From the NCBI GenBank assembly GCA_945871335.1, contig CAMBWM010000054.1:1-11613 (forward strand): a stretch of DNA of 11,613 nt. Reading direction: 5' to 3'. The notes under the pieces are model-generated. The model made no database searches, was not told where the DNA came from, and saw only the letters and a list, made by a program, of their open reading frames with translations. Below are positions 1 through 6,353 of this stretch, piece by piece. The translations under genes and the position numbers were made by a program. Within the stretch, counting starts at the first letter, position 1, and each line of letters begins with the position of its first letter. The DNA is from Polaromonas sp. YR568 (lineage in GTDB: Bacteria; Pseudomonadota; Gammaproteobacteria; Burkholderiales; Burkholderiaceae).

Positions 1-1070
1 TCGATCTGGATCTTGGCACCCAGACGCACCATCTCGTTGACGTGCATGAAGCGATTTTCAAAAATGGTTTCGGTCACCTTGCTGGTGCCGTGCGAGATGG
101 CGTTCAGCGCCATGAACTGCGCTTGCATGTCAGTGGGAAAGCCCGGGTATTCGGTAGTGCGAAAGGACTGCGCCTTCAGCCGGCCCTTGGAGGTAATGCG
201 GATGAAGCCCTCGCCCGCCGTGACCGTGGCGCCGGCTTCGCGGAGTTTTTCGATGACCACTTCCAGATGGTCGGCGCGGCCGTAGCGCAGCACAACGTCA
301 CCGCCGGCAGCGGCGACGGCGCACAAGAACGTACCCGTCTCGATGCGGTCGGCCACCACCTGGTGGCTGGCGCCATGCAGTCGCTCCACGCCCTGGATGC
401 GGATGCGCCGCGTGCCCTGGCCTTCGATGCGCGCACCCATCTTGATGAGCATTTCGGCCAAGTCACCGATCTCGGGCTCCTGCGCTGCGTTTTCCAACAC
501 GGTTTCGCCCTCGGCCAGCGCTGCCGCCATCATGAAGTTTTCAGTGCCCGTCACGGTCACCATGTCGGTGGTGAGGTGGCAGCCTTGCAAGCGCTTCAGG
601 CCCGGCGCCAAGCGCGCCACCATGTAGCCATGCTCCACGGTAATCTCAGCGCCCATGGCCTGCAAGCCCTTGATGTGCTGGTCCACCGGCCGCGAGCCAA
701 TGGCGCAACCGCCCGGCAGCGAGACCGTGGCACGGCCAAAGCGTGCCAACAGCGGGCCCAGTGCCAACACCGAAGCACGCATGGTTTTCACCAGCTCGTA
801 GGGGGCCTCGGGCTTGTTCAGGGCACCGGCGTCGATACGCACAGTGCCGGAGTCGCTCTGGCCGGCTTCGCCCTGCACGGCGCTCACGCCCATGTTGCGA
901 ATCAGCTTGAGCATGGTCGAGACGTCTTGCAGCCGCGGCACATTGGTCAGCGTGACCGGCTGGTCGCTGAGCAGCGCAGCGCACAGCTCGGGCAAGGCGG
1001 CGTTTTTGGCACCTGAAATATCAACGATGCCGGCGAGCGACTGACCGCCCATGATGCGTAACTTGTCCAT
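1..1070 (-). CDS. murA: UDP-N-acetylglucosamine 1-carboxyvinyltransferase, C-terminus cut off by window edge
   Basis: MurA transfers enolpyruvate from PEP to UDP-GlcNAc, the first committed cytoplasmic step of peptidoglycan synthesis. The frame is open from the ATG at 1070-1068 to the window edge: 356 full codons plus two bases, so roughly 65 residues of a protein usually near 420 are missing. The N-terminus (MDKLRIMGG, then SGAKNAALP) aligns with E. coli MurA and carries the substrate-binding Lys22-Asn23 pair. The catalytic loop reads [13 protein letters not shown], with the PEP-binding cysteine at residue 122 (codon 707-705), equivalent to E. coli Cys115; having Cys rather than Asp predicts fosfomycin sensitivity at this target. 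PTDMQAQF places the conserved catalytic Asp at residue 314. No Shine-Dalgarno is visible and the gene starts 8 nt after the ibaG stop, so translation is probably coupled to ibaG. The frame shows no disruption. Confidence 0.97.
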   Translation of the reverse strand, partial: MDKLRIMGGQSLAGIVDISGAKNAALPELCAALLSDQPVTLTNVPRLQDVSTMLKLIRNMGVSAVQGEAGQSDSGTVRIDAGALNKPEAPYELVKTMRASVLALGPLLARFGRATVSLPGGCAIGSRPVDQHIKGLQAMGAEITVEHGYMVARLAPGLKRLQGCHLTTDMVTVTGTENFMMAAALAEGETVLENAAQEPEIGDLAEMLIKMGARIEGQGTRRIRIQGVERLHGASHQVVADRIETGTFLCAVAAAGGDVVLRYGRADHLEVVIEKLREAGATVTAGEGFIRITSKGRLKAQSFRTTEYPGFPTDMQAQFMALNAISHGTSKVTETIFENRFMHVNEMVRLGAKIQI

Positions 1071-1078
1071 GGCTTGGG

Positions 1079-1330
1079 CTATTCAGTCTTGGCTTGTTGG
1101 CTGGCCCATTCGGCGGGCGAGAAGGTTTTCATCGACAAAGCGTGAACTTCATTGCTTTGCAAGCGCCCGCCCAGCGTGGCATAAACCCGCTGGTGGCGCT
1201 GGATGAGCCGCTGGCCTTCGAAAGCACTGGACACAATGGTGGCGTACCAATGCTGGCCGTCGCCGGAAAGCTCAATGTGCTGGCAGTCAAGACCGGCGCT
1301 GATGATGGCTTGGAGTTCTTCGCTTGTCAT
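1079..1330 (-). CDS. ibaG: BolA-family protein, IbaG (YrbA) type
   Basis: This 83-residue protein belongs to the BolA/IbaG family, small cytoplasmic proteins that partner monothiol glutaredoxins (Grx4/GrxD) in handling [2Fe-2S] clusters; E. coli ibaG is acid-inducible. The sequence aligns almost end to end with the 84-residue E. coli Iba[10 protein letters not shown] near residues 20-28 and [16 protein letters not shown] near 60-75. The family's invariant histidine is His63, the same number as in E. coli, and is the expected cluster ligand. The stop lies 8 nt before murA, the same gene pair as in E. coli, which supports the IbaG rather than the BolA branch. No good ribosome-binding site precedes the ATG. 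An imperfect inverted repeat fills the spacer just upstream. Confidence in the family is very high; the link to envelope genes is conserved context and its meaning is unclear. Confidence 0.93.
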   Translation of the reverse strand: MTSEELQAIISAGLDCQHIELSGDGQHWYATIVSSAFEGQRLIQRHQRVYATLGGRLQSNEVHALSMKTFSPAEWASQQAKTE

Positions 1331-1358
1331 GGGTTTTATGGGGTGTTCAATAAAAGCC
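1331..1358. repeat. Imperfect inverted repeat just upstream of ibaG
   Basis: The arms are 1331-1339 and 1350-1358 (9 bp, one mismatch) around a 10-nt loop, and end immediately before the ibaG ATG. The stem is AT-rich and no U-run follows on the minus strand, so it is not a standard terminator. It could affect ibaG translation initiation or be chance. Confidence 0.35.
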
Positions 1359-1361
1359 AGC

Positions 1362-2135
1362 TTAGTGGCGGATTTTGTAGCCGATTTTCAGCAGATGCAC
1401 TGCCACCGCGCTAGTGCCCAGCAGCGCCGTGCCGACGATGCTCAGGCTGAGCCAGGGGGAGACATCGCTCACGCCAAAAAACCCGTACCGGAAACCGTCG
1501 ATCATGTAGAAAAACGGGTTCAAGTGGCTGACCGTTTGCCAGGCCGGCGGCAGCGAATGAATCGAGTAAAAAACGCCACTCAAAAATGTCATCGGCATGA
1601 TGATGAAGTTCTGAAACACCGCCATCTGGTCAAATTTTTCAGCCCACAAGCCCGCAATCAGCCCGAGTGCGCCCAGCAAAGACGCCGCCAGTACAGCGAA
1701 CACCACAATCCAAACCGGCGCCACAAAGCCGGGCTGACCAAAAAAAACTGTCACCACAAACACGCCAGCGCCCACGGCCAGACCGCGCACCACAGAAGAG
1801 CCCACGTAAGCCACAAACCAGTGCCAATGCGACAGCGGTGTGAGCAGCAAAAATACCAGGTTGCCCATGATCTTGCTCTGGATCAGCGAAGACGAGCTGT
1901 TGGCAAACGCGTTTTGCAACACGCTCATCATCACCAGCCCTGGCACCAAAAATGCCGTGTAGCTGACGCTGCCATAAACCTTGACCTGGTCTTGCAACAC
2001 ATGACCAAAAATCAACATGTAGAGCACCGCCGTCAGAATGGGTGCACCCACCGTCTGAAAGCCAACTTTCCAGAATCGCAAAACCTCTTTGTACAAAAGC
2101 GCCTGCCAGCCTGTCATTTCAAAACCGCCCTTCAT
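1362..2135 (-). CDS. ABC-2 type transporter permease, YadH-like
   Basis: This 257-residue inner-membrane protein is the permease half of an ABC-2 exporter and strongly resembles E. coli YadH (256 residues); more distant relatives include NodJ-type polysaccharide or lipo-oligosaccharide exporters. About six hydrophobic segments are visible, near residues 25-46, 60-77, 107-132, 137-163, 172-191 and 229-248. The family-typical stretch NPFFYMIDGFRYGFFG lies at about 206-221. The ATG overlaps the stop of the upstream ATPase gene in an ATGA arrangement, and a GAGGTG ribosome-binding site lies 5 nt before it, which decides this start over the second Met (residue 7). The ATPase gene next door supplies the partner subunit. 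The substrate is not established for YadGH; its place among Mla and cell-wall genes suggests an envelope lipid or glycan, which is inference only. Confidence 0.92.
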   Translation of the reverse strand: MKGGFEMTGWQALLYKEVLRFWKVGFQTVGAPILTAVLYMLIFGHVLQDQVKVYGSVSYTAFLVPGLVMMSVLQNAFANSSSSLIQSKIMGNLVFLLLTPLSHWHWFVAYVGSSVVRGLAVGAGVFVVTVFFGQPGFVAPVWIVVFAVLAASLLGALGLIAGLWAEKFDQMAVFQNFIIMPMTFLSGVFYSIHSLPPAWQTVSHLNPFFYMIDGFRYGFFGVSDVSPWLSLSIVGTALLGTSAVAVHLLKIGYKIRH

Positions 2136-3082
2136 GCCGGCACCTCAGCGGGCAACACAGCACCAGCCACCTTGCCGGACATGACTTCCAGGAAAACGTC
2201 TTCCAGGTCGGCCTTGCGTATTTCCACATCCTGCGCCACCAGACCGGCCTGGCGAACCGCCGCCAGATACTGCTCAATCTCGAGGGCGTTGTGCGCGGGA
2301 AACTGCACGATGCGCCCGGTCACACGCGCCTGGCTTGCCAGAGCGGCGGGCAGTTCGCTGTCAACTTTAAAACGCAGCACGTTGGACGAGGCACTTTGAA
2401 GTAAGTCGGAGGTGGATGCCAAGGCCACCATGCGGCCTTGTTTGAGCATGGCAATGCGGCTGCACAAGGCCTCGGCCTCTTCCAGGTAATGGGTGGTCAG
2501 CAGCACCGTGCTGCCCTGCCGGTTAAGTTTGGCGATGAACTGCCAGAGTGTTTGGCGCAGCTCCACATCGACGCCAGCGGTGGGCTCGTCCAGCACAATC
2601 ACAGGCGGCTTGTGCACCAATGCCTGCGCCACCAGCACACGGCGCTTCATACCGCCAGAGAGCTGTCGCATATTGGCCTGCGCCTTGTCGGCCAGGCCCA
2701 GGCTGGCCAGCAGCTCGTCTATCCAGTCGTCATTTTTTTTGATGCCAAAATAGCCGGACTGGATACGCAAGGCCTCGCGCACGGTAAAAAAGGGATCGAA
2801 AACCAGCTCTTGAGGCACCACCCCAAGCTGGCGCCGGGTCAATGCATAGTCGGCAACCACATCGCTGCCGTGCACCAGCACCCGACCACTGCTGGCGCGC
2901 GACAGACCAGCCAGAATGCTGATCAAACTGGTTTTGCCAGCCCCGTTGGGACCCAGTAAGCCGAAAAATTCACCCTGCTGGATGTCGAAGCTGACATGGT
3001 CCAGCGCTTTCACAGCCACGCCGGCTGCACCCCGCGAAGACTGATATGTTTTGGAGACGGATTGAAATGAGATAGCGGGCAT
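2132..3082 (-). CDS. ABC transporter ATP-binding protein, YadG-like
   Basis: This 316-residue cytoplasmic ATPase powers the ABC-2 permease encoded immediately downstream. It carries every nucleotide-binding element: Walker A GPNGAGKT at 44-51, Q-loop Gln91, ABC signature LSGGMKRR at 141-148, Walker B VIVLDEP at 161-167 with catalytic Glu166, and the H-loop His198 in LTTHYLEEAE. The stretch DEPTAGVDVELR followed by TTHYLEEAEALC is typical of the YadG subgroup of the DRA/NodI-like ATPases, and the length matches E. coli YadG (308). Residues after about 225 form the C-terminal region usual for this family. It starts 47 nt after mlaB, with no clear Shine-Dalgarno; instead the start codon lies in the loop of a perfect hairpin (3072-3093). 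The export substrate cannot be read from the sequence. Confidence 0.93.
   Translation of the reverse strand: MPAISFQSVSKTYQSSRGAAGVAVKALDHVSFDIQQGEFFGLLGPNGAGKTSLISILAGLSRASSGRVLVHGSDVVADYALTRRQLGVVPQELVFDPFFTVREALRIQSGYFGIKKNDDWIDELLASLGLADKAQANMRQLSGGMKRRVLVAQALVHKPPVIVLDEPTAGVDVELRQTLWQFIAKLNRQGSTVLLTTHYLEEAEALCSRIAMLKQGRMVALASTSDLLQSASSNVLRFKVDSELPAALASQARVTGRIVQFPAHNALEIEQYLAAVRQAGLVAQDVEIRKADLEDVFLEVMSGKVAGAVLPAEVPA
2141..2146 (-). promoter_or_regulatory. Ribosome-binding site of the YadH-like permease
   Basis: GAGGTG on the minus strand, 5 nt before the ATG at 2135, inside the last codons of the ATPase gene. It supports the overlapping start over the internal Met at codon 7. Confidence 0.65.
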
Positions 3083-3093
3083 GAACCCGCTAT
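3072..3093 (-). repeat. Perfect inverted repeat with the YadG-like gene's start codon in its loop
   Basis: The arms 3072-3079 and 3086-3093 are exact 8-bp complements (five G-C pairs) around a 6-nt loop. On the minus-strand RNA the loop reads UUCAUG, where AUG is the start codon of the YadG-like ATPase, and the 3' arm is its codons 2-4. The only purine-rich bases that could act as a ribosome-binding site lie in the 5' arm and would be paired. Only four T's follow the repeat on the plus strand, too few for a convincing plus-strand terminator. Confidence 0.6.
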
Positions 3094-3103
3094 TTTAGGG
3101 GCT

Positions 3104-3117
3104 TGGCGCCTGCGCCA
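3104..3117. repeat. Small GC-rich inverted repeat in the mlaB to YadG-like spacer
   Basis: TGGCG at 3104-3108 is complementary to CGCCA at 3113-3117, giving a 5-bp stem with a 4-nt loop. With the hairpin at 3072-3093 it makes most of this 47-nt spacer foldable. No T-run follows, so it is not called a terminator; it may be chance. Confidence 0.3.
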
Positions 3118-3129
3118 CCGCTAGGACAC

Positions 3130-3408
3130 TCAAGGGGCGTCTGGAATCAGCTCAGCAATGCCGTAAAGACCGGCCAATTGACGCAAGCGGGGCGGCAGGC
3201 CGCGCACATAAAAAGCGCGGCCCAGCGCCTGGGCCTGCCGCCTACAGGCCAGCAGAACAGCCAGCGCGGAAGAGTCAAAACGGCTCAAATTGGTCGCATC
3301 GGCGACGACGGGTTCTACGCCAGCGGGTTCGGCCAGCAAAACCATTTGGAAGCTTGAGACCAAAGCCTTGGCTTGGTCATGGTTCAGCACAGCGGGTAGT
3401 TTCAACAC
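3130..3408 (-). CDS. mlaB: STAS-domain phospholipid transport subunit MlaB
   Basis: This 92-residue protein is the small cytoplasmic STAS-domain subunit that binds the MlaF ATPase and stabilises the inner-membrane MlaFEDB complex. The call rests on its size (E. coli MlaB is 97), its place after mlaC and the STAS core: VVADATNLSRFDSSALAVLL at about residues 34-53 matches the conserved strand-turn-helix, with Ser46 or Ser47 at the position of the regulatory hydroxyl residue (Thr in E. coli). The start codon is GTG at 3408-3406, 11 nt after the mlaC stop, with no strong ribosome-binding site; a TTG immediately follows as an alternative. STAS domains diverge strongly, so context carries part of the weight. 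Confidence 0.85.
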   Translation of the reverse strand: MLKLPAVLNHDQAKALVSSFQMVLLAEPAGVEPVVADATNLSRFDSSALAVLLACRRQAQALGRAFYVRGLPPRLRQLAGLYGIAELIPDAP

Positions 3409-3419
3409 GGCAGCAGACT

Positions 3420-4073
3420 TTAGTTTTTCTTTTGGCCGGCACTGGTCATGGCGCCGTTTTTGTTGCGCAGTGCCAGCGTGGCGATCAGCCCATCAATGCC
3501 GCGCGCAGAAATTTCTTGCGCGAACTGTGTGCGGTAAGTCTCGACCAGCCAAACGCCGAGCACGTTGAGATCGTAAATTTTCCAGCCGCCAGCCGTTTTT
3601 TCCATGCGGTAGTCCAACTGTATGGGGTCGCCACGGCCCAGAACTTCAGTGCGGACAATTACTTCGGTGTCGCCGGCTTGCGCACGCAAAGGCTTGACGT
3701 TGATAGTCTGGTCTTGTAATTGGCTCAAGGCGCCTGCATAGGTGCGCACCAAAAGGTTTTTGAACTCGTCCTGCAGCCTTTTTTGCTGCTCAGGCGTAGC
3801 CTGGCGCCAGCTGCGGCCGATAGCCGAAGCGGTCATGCGCGAAAAGTTGACCTTGGGCATGATCATACTGTCAACAAAGGTAATGACCTTGCGCACATCG
3901 CCGCTTTGCACATCCTTGTCGGCCTTGATGGTGCTGAGCACCTCCATGGACAGGCGGCGGATCAGCTCGTCGGGCGCTTCTTCTGCAGCGCGCGCCAGGG
4001 GCAGCGTCAAATTCAAAGTCAGGCCCAAGGCCGTGGCCACAAGCCGGGTCCAGTTTCGGCGGTTCAACAACAT
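3420..4073 (-). CDS. mlaC: Periplasmic phospholipid-binding protein MlaC (Ttg2D family)
   Basis: MlaC ferries phospholipid across the periplasm between the outer-membrane MlaA complex and the inner-membrane MlaFEDB complex. I choose the ATG at 4073, giving 217 residues (E. coli 211). From there the protein opens with an RR-containing positive segment, a hydrophobic run (about 11-26) and a plausible signal-peptidase site after LARA near residue 29. The frame stays open upstream to a TTG at 4109 overlapping the mlaA stop, which would add 12 residues unlike a signal peptide; a weak purine-rich AGAAAG 6 nt before 4073 also favours the ATG. Family features in the mature part include PKVNFSRMTASAIGRSW and QQKRLQDEFKNLLVRTY, then the VKPLRAQAGDTEVIVRTEV strands and GGWKIYDLNVLGVWLV. 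It lies 32 nt after mlaA and 11 nt before mlaB. Confidence 0.94.
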   Translation of the reverse strand: MLLNRRNWTRLVATALGLTLNLTLPLARAAEEAPDELIRRLSMEVLSTIKADKDVQSGDVRKVITFVDSMIMPKVNFSRMTASAIGRSWRQATPEQQKRLQDEFKNLLVRTYAGALSQLQDQTINVKPLRAQAGDTEVIVRTEVLGRGDPIQLDYRMEKTAGGWKIYDLNVLGVWLVETYRTQFAQEISARGIDGLIATLALRNKNGAMTSAGQKKN

Positions 4074-4105
4074 CAGAATCTTTCTATCAGTTGGCACGGC
4101 CAAGT

Positions 4106-4906
4106 TCAAGGTTGCGGGGACTTCGACGTGCCTCCGGGCGCGTTTTGGTTGCCAGGCTCAGGCAAATCGAAGCGTTCTTCTGGAGGGCTGTTTGAATCGA
4201 AAATATTCAGCCCGATTAAGGATCGACGGCGCTGCAGGTAGGCGTCACGCGTGAAGCTGTATTTGTCCAGTGCGGCACTGTCAATCATGCGGCTGGTACG
4301 CAGTAAACCGGCGCGCAAATCCACCACACGCAAAGCCGTCAAGCTGTAACGCACAACCGAATCATCCACCCCGCCAATTAAATTACCACGCCAATTCACA
4401 GACAAAGCGGCGGTATCGCGCAATGTCGATGGGCCCATCAGCGGCAGCACCAGATAAGGCCCGGTCGGCACACCCCATCGGCCCAGGGTCTGACCAAAGT
4501 CTTCATTGTATTTTTCCAAATTAAAGTCTGTGGCGACATCAAAAAGACCCGCCAAACCGATGGTGGTGTTCACGCCAACCCTGGCAAACATTTCAACCGA
4601 CTCCTTAGGTTTCAGTTGGAGCACATTGTTGACCAGCGACCAGACGTCCGAAAGGTTGCCAAAAAAGTTACTCACCCCATTACGCAGCAAATCAGGTGTG
4701 ACGTCTTGGTAAGCGATGGCCACAGGCTTGACGAAGGCCTCGTCAAGACCTTCGTTGAAACCATGGACTTGGCGATTAAATGATTCCCAGGGATCGCGGG
4801 GGTTTGTATTGGGCGCAGTCGCACAGCCTTGCAAGACAAGCAACACCAGCCCGGCCAGACTTCCTCGAAACCAAGCGGCAGCAATGGCTTTGCTGAAAAG
4901 TGTCAT
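4106..4906 (-). CDS. mlaA: Outer-membrane lipoprotein MlaA (VacJ)
   Basis: MlaA sits in the outer membrane and extracts phospholipid misplaced in the outer leaflet, passing it to MlaC. The 266-residue product starts with a lipoprotein signal peptide ending in the lipobox LQGC, with the lipidated cysteine at residue 28. The VacJ core follows from about 36 to 230: DPWESFNRQVHGFNE, NFFGNLSDVWSLVNNVLQ, NTTIGLAGLFDVA and GRWGVPTGPYLVLPLMGPS. The amphipathic helix around ESFNR (41-45) corresponds to the region where E. coli gain-of-function mutations make the channel leaky. A Pro/Asn/Ser-rich tail of about 30 residues ends the protein. The start overlaps the mlaD stop (ATGA). In E. coli mlaA lies away from mlaFEDCB; here it is between mlaD and mlaC. 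Confidence 0.96.
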   Translation of the reverse strand: MTLFSKAIAAAWFRGSLAGLVLLVLQGCATAPNTNPRDPWESFNRQVHGFNEGLDEAFVKPVAIAYQDVTPDLLRNGVSNFFGNLSDVWSLVNNVLQLKPKESVEMFARVGVNTTIGLAGLFDVATDFNLEKYNEDFGQTLGRWGVPTGPYLVLPLMGPSTLRDTAALSVNWRGNLIGGVDDSVVRYSLTALRVVDLRAGLLRTSRMIDSAALDKYSFTRDAYLQRRRSLIGLNIFDSNSPPEERFDLPEPGNQNAPGGTSKSPQP

Positions 4907-5403
4907 TTGGCAGCCCCGGCAGCCGGCGGCGCGCTGGAGGAAGCTGTGTCCGCGGCCTTGCTGAAAAGAAACTGGCTGATCAAAGTTTCCAGAACCAAAG
5001 CCGACTGTGTCTGGGTGATCGTATCGCCGGCGGACAGTGTTTTGTCCAGGGCGCCGGGCTCAATGCCGATGTACTGTTCGCCCAGCAAGCCACTGGTGAG
5101 AATTTTTAGCGAGCTGTCTTTGGGGAAAATATAACGACTCTCCATCGCCAGGTTAACGCGTGCCTGGTAGCTTTTGTCGTCAAAGTTGATGCTCTCGACG
5201 CGTCCGACCACCACGCCAGCGCTTTTAACAGCCGCGCGCGGTTTGAGCCCGCCGATGTTGTCAAACTTGGCAGTTACCGGGTACGACGTGTCCCCGAATT
5301 GGAGGCTCAGCAAATTAGCCGACTTCAGTGCCAGAAAAAGCAAAGCAAGAGCCCCTGTCAACACAAAAAGGCCGACCCAAACATCGTTTCTAGAGCGTGG
5401 CAT
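4903..5403 (-). CDS. mlaD: MCE-domain phospholipid transport protein MlaD
   Basis: MlaD forms a hexameric ring anchored in the inner membrane that receives phospholipid from MlaC and passes it to MlaE. The 166-residue protein has one N-terminal membrane anchor at about 9-28, after an opening RNDVWVG that matches the KNEIWVG of E. coli MlaD, and one MCE domain at about 41-118. KFDNIGGLKPRAAVKSAGVVVG and the pore-lining-loop segment GLLGEQYIGIEPG are both typical. A C-terminal helix (about 135-148, LVLETLISQFLFSK) could line the central pore, then a low-complexity Ala/Ser/Pro tail. The ATG at 5403 is the earliest in-frame start, because a stop at 5415-5413 blocks extension. A 155-nt gap separates it from mlaE, and its stop overlaps the mlaA start. 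Confidence 0.95.
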   Translation of the reverse strand: MPRSRNDVWVGLFVLTGALALLFLALKSANLLSLQFGDTSYPVTAKFDNIGGLKPRAAVKSAGVVVGRVESINFDDKSYQARVNLAMESRYIFPKDSSLKILTSGLLGEQYIGIEPGALDKTLSAGDTITQTQSALVLETLISQFLFSKAADTASSSAPPAAGAAK

Positions 5404-5558
5404 CCATGACTTTCATAAACATAAAGGGGTTGGGCGCGTTAACTTCAGTCAAAGTTTCATTGCAAGCCGCGAACTCTTGCCAAAAAATCTGGACAAATTC
5501 TCGCATGAGGCCAGCCCGACGCAAAGGCGGCAGGCTTGAAATGAAAAAATTAAAGTTT
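5404..5558 (-). other. mlaE-mlaD intergenic gap with a possible 38-codon ORF
   Basis: This is the longest gap in an otherwise tightly packed cluster. On the minus strand it begins AT-rich (near 5541-5558) and contains an ORF from the ATG at 5506 to the TAG at 5392-5390, overlapping the first 14 nt of mlaD in another frame. That ORF has no strong ribosome-binding site, only about half its third codon positions are G or C, and I recognise no family, so it is not called as a gene. A short inverted repeat (GCAAG and CTTGC, 9 nt apart) lies within it. No convincing -35/-10 pair was found. Confidence 0.4.
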
Positions 5559-6353
5559 TCAAATGCTGAACATCCAGGCAGTCAACAAAAAGTCGAGCCC
5601 CAGCACGGCCAGTGAGGCCACCACCACCGTTCGAGTGGTGGCGCGCGACACACCTTCGGGCGTAGGCTGCGCTTCAAATCCCTGGTAGAGCGCCACAAAC
5701 GTGACCGTCACACCAAACACCACACTTTTAATGACACCGTTCCCAACATCCCGCCAGACATCAACGCCGCCCTGCATTTGGCTCCAAAAAGAGCCAGCAT
5801 CAATACCGATCATCAACACGCCCACCATCCAACCGCCGGCAATGCCCACGGCACTGAAAACAGCCGCCAGAAAAGGCATTGCGATCACGCCACCCCAAAG
5901 TCGTGGCGCCAGAATACGGCGTATCGGGTCTACCGCCATCATCTCCATGGCCGAGAGCTGCTCGCCGGCTTTCATCAGACCAATCTCTGCAGTCAGCGCG
6001 GTGCCGGCGCGCCCGGCAAACAGCAAGGCCGTGACGACCGGCCCGAGCTCGCGCACCAGACTCAGCGCGACCAACAAGCCCAGCGCTTCCGAAGAGCCAT
6101 AGCGCTGCAAGGTGTAGTAGCCCTGCAAACCCAGCACGAAACCGACAAACAGACCCGACACGGCAATGATGGCCAGCGAGTAGTTGCCCAGGAAAAAAAT
6201 CTGATCCCGCACCAGCCCAAAGCGCACCAAGGTAGACGGCGTCAGCGCAAACAGTTTGACAAACAGGCGCGCAGCAAACCCGAGCTCTGCCAACTTGCTG
6301 CGCATGCTAAAACCCAGATCTGCCAGCCATGACAAAAAGTGATCCGGCTTCAT
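5559..6353 (-). CDS. mlaE: Phospholipid ABC transporter permease MlaE
   Basis: MlaE is the inner-membrane permease of the MlaFEDB complex; two copies form the lipid-binding transmembrane core. The 264 residues match the family length (E. coli 260). An amphipathic N-terminal segment lies at about 20-45, followed by about five membrane-spanning stretches near 57-80, 90-115, 148-182, 205-224 and 241-262. The family signature RELGPVVTALLFAGRAGTAL continues to AEIGLMKAGEQ (101-131), followed by AMEMMAVDP, which includes the coupling region facing the ATPase. Its ATG overlaps the mlaF stop by four bases and is preceded by a strong AGGAGG 6 nt upstream. It ends 155 nt before mlaD. Confidence 0.97.
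   Translation of the reverse strand: MKPDHFLSWLADLGFSMRSKLAELGFAARLFVKLFALTPSTLVRFGLVRDQIFFLGNYSLAIIAVSGLFVGFVLGLQGYYTLQRYGSSEALGLLVALSLVRELGPVVTALLFAGRAGTALTAEIGLMKAGEQLSAMEMMAVDPIRRILAPRLWGGVIAMPFLAAVFSAVGIAGGWMVGVLMIGIDAGSFWSQMQGGVDVWRDVGNGVIKSVVFGVTVTFVALYQGFEAQPTPEGVSRATTRTVVVASLAVLGLDFLLTAWMFSI

Noticed and set aside
42..1016. 324-codon open frame on the plus strand
   Set aside because: It is exactly antisense to murA, whose minus-strand frame has clear homology and catalytic residues. The His/Gln/Ala-rich translation is typical of a shadow frame in GC-rich DNA.
1203..2399. 398-codon plus-strand open frame spanning two genes
   Set aside because: It is antisense to ibaG, the YadH-like permease and the end of the YadG-like ATPase, all supported by strong family motifs, and its product is low-complexity and basic.
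2132..3082. Calling the ABC exporter pair nodI/nodJ
   Set aside because: The motif wording (DEPTAGVDVELR, TTHYLEEAEALC) fits YadG better, and no nodulation genes are present.
3072..3097. Rho-independent terminator on the plus strand
   Set aside because: The 8-bp stem is followed by only four T's and no plus-strand gene ends here.
4074..4109. Longer MlaC starting at the TTG at 4109
   Set aside because: The extra 12 residues spoil the signal peptide, the codon is TTG, and the ATG at 4073 has a purine-rich site ahead of it.
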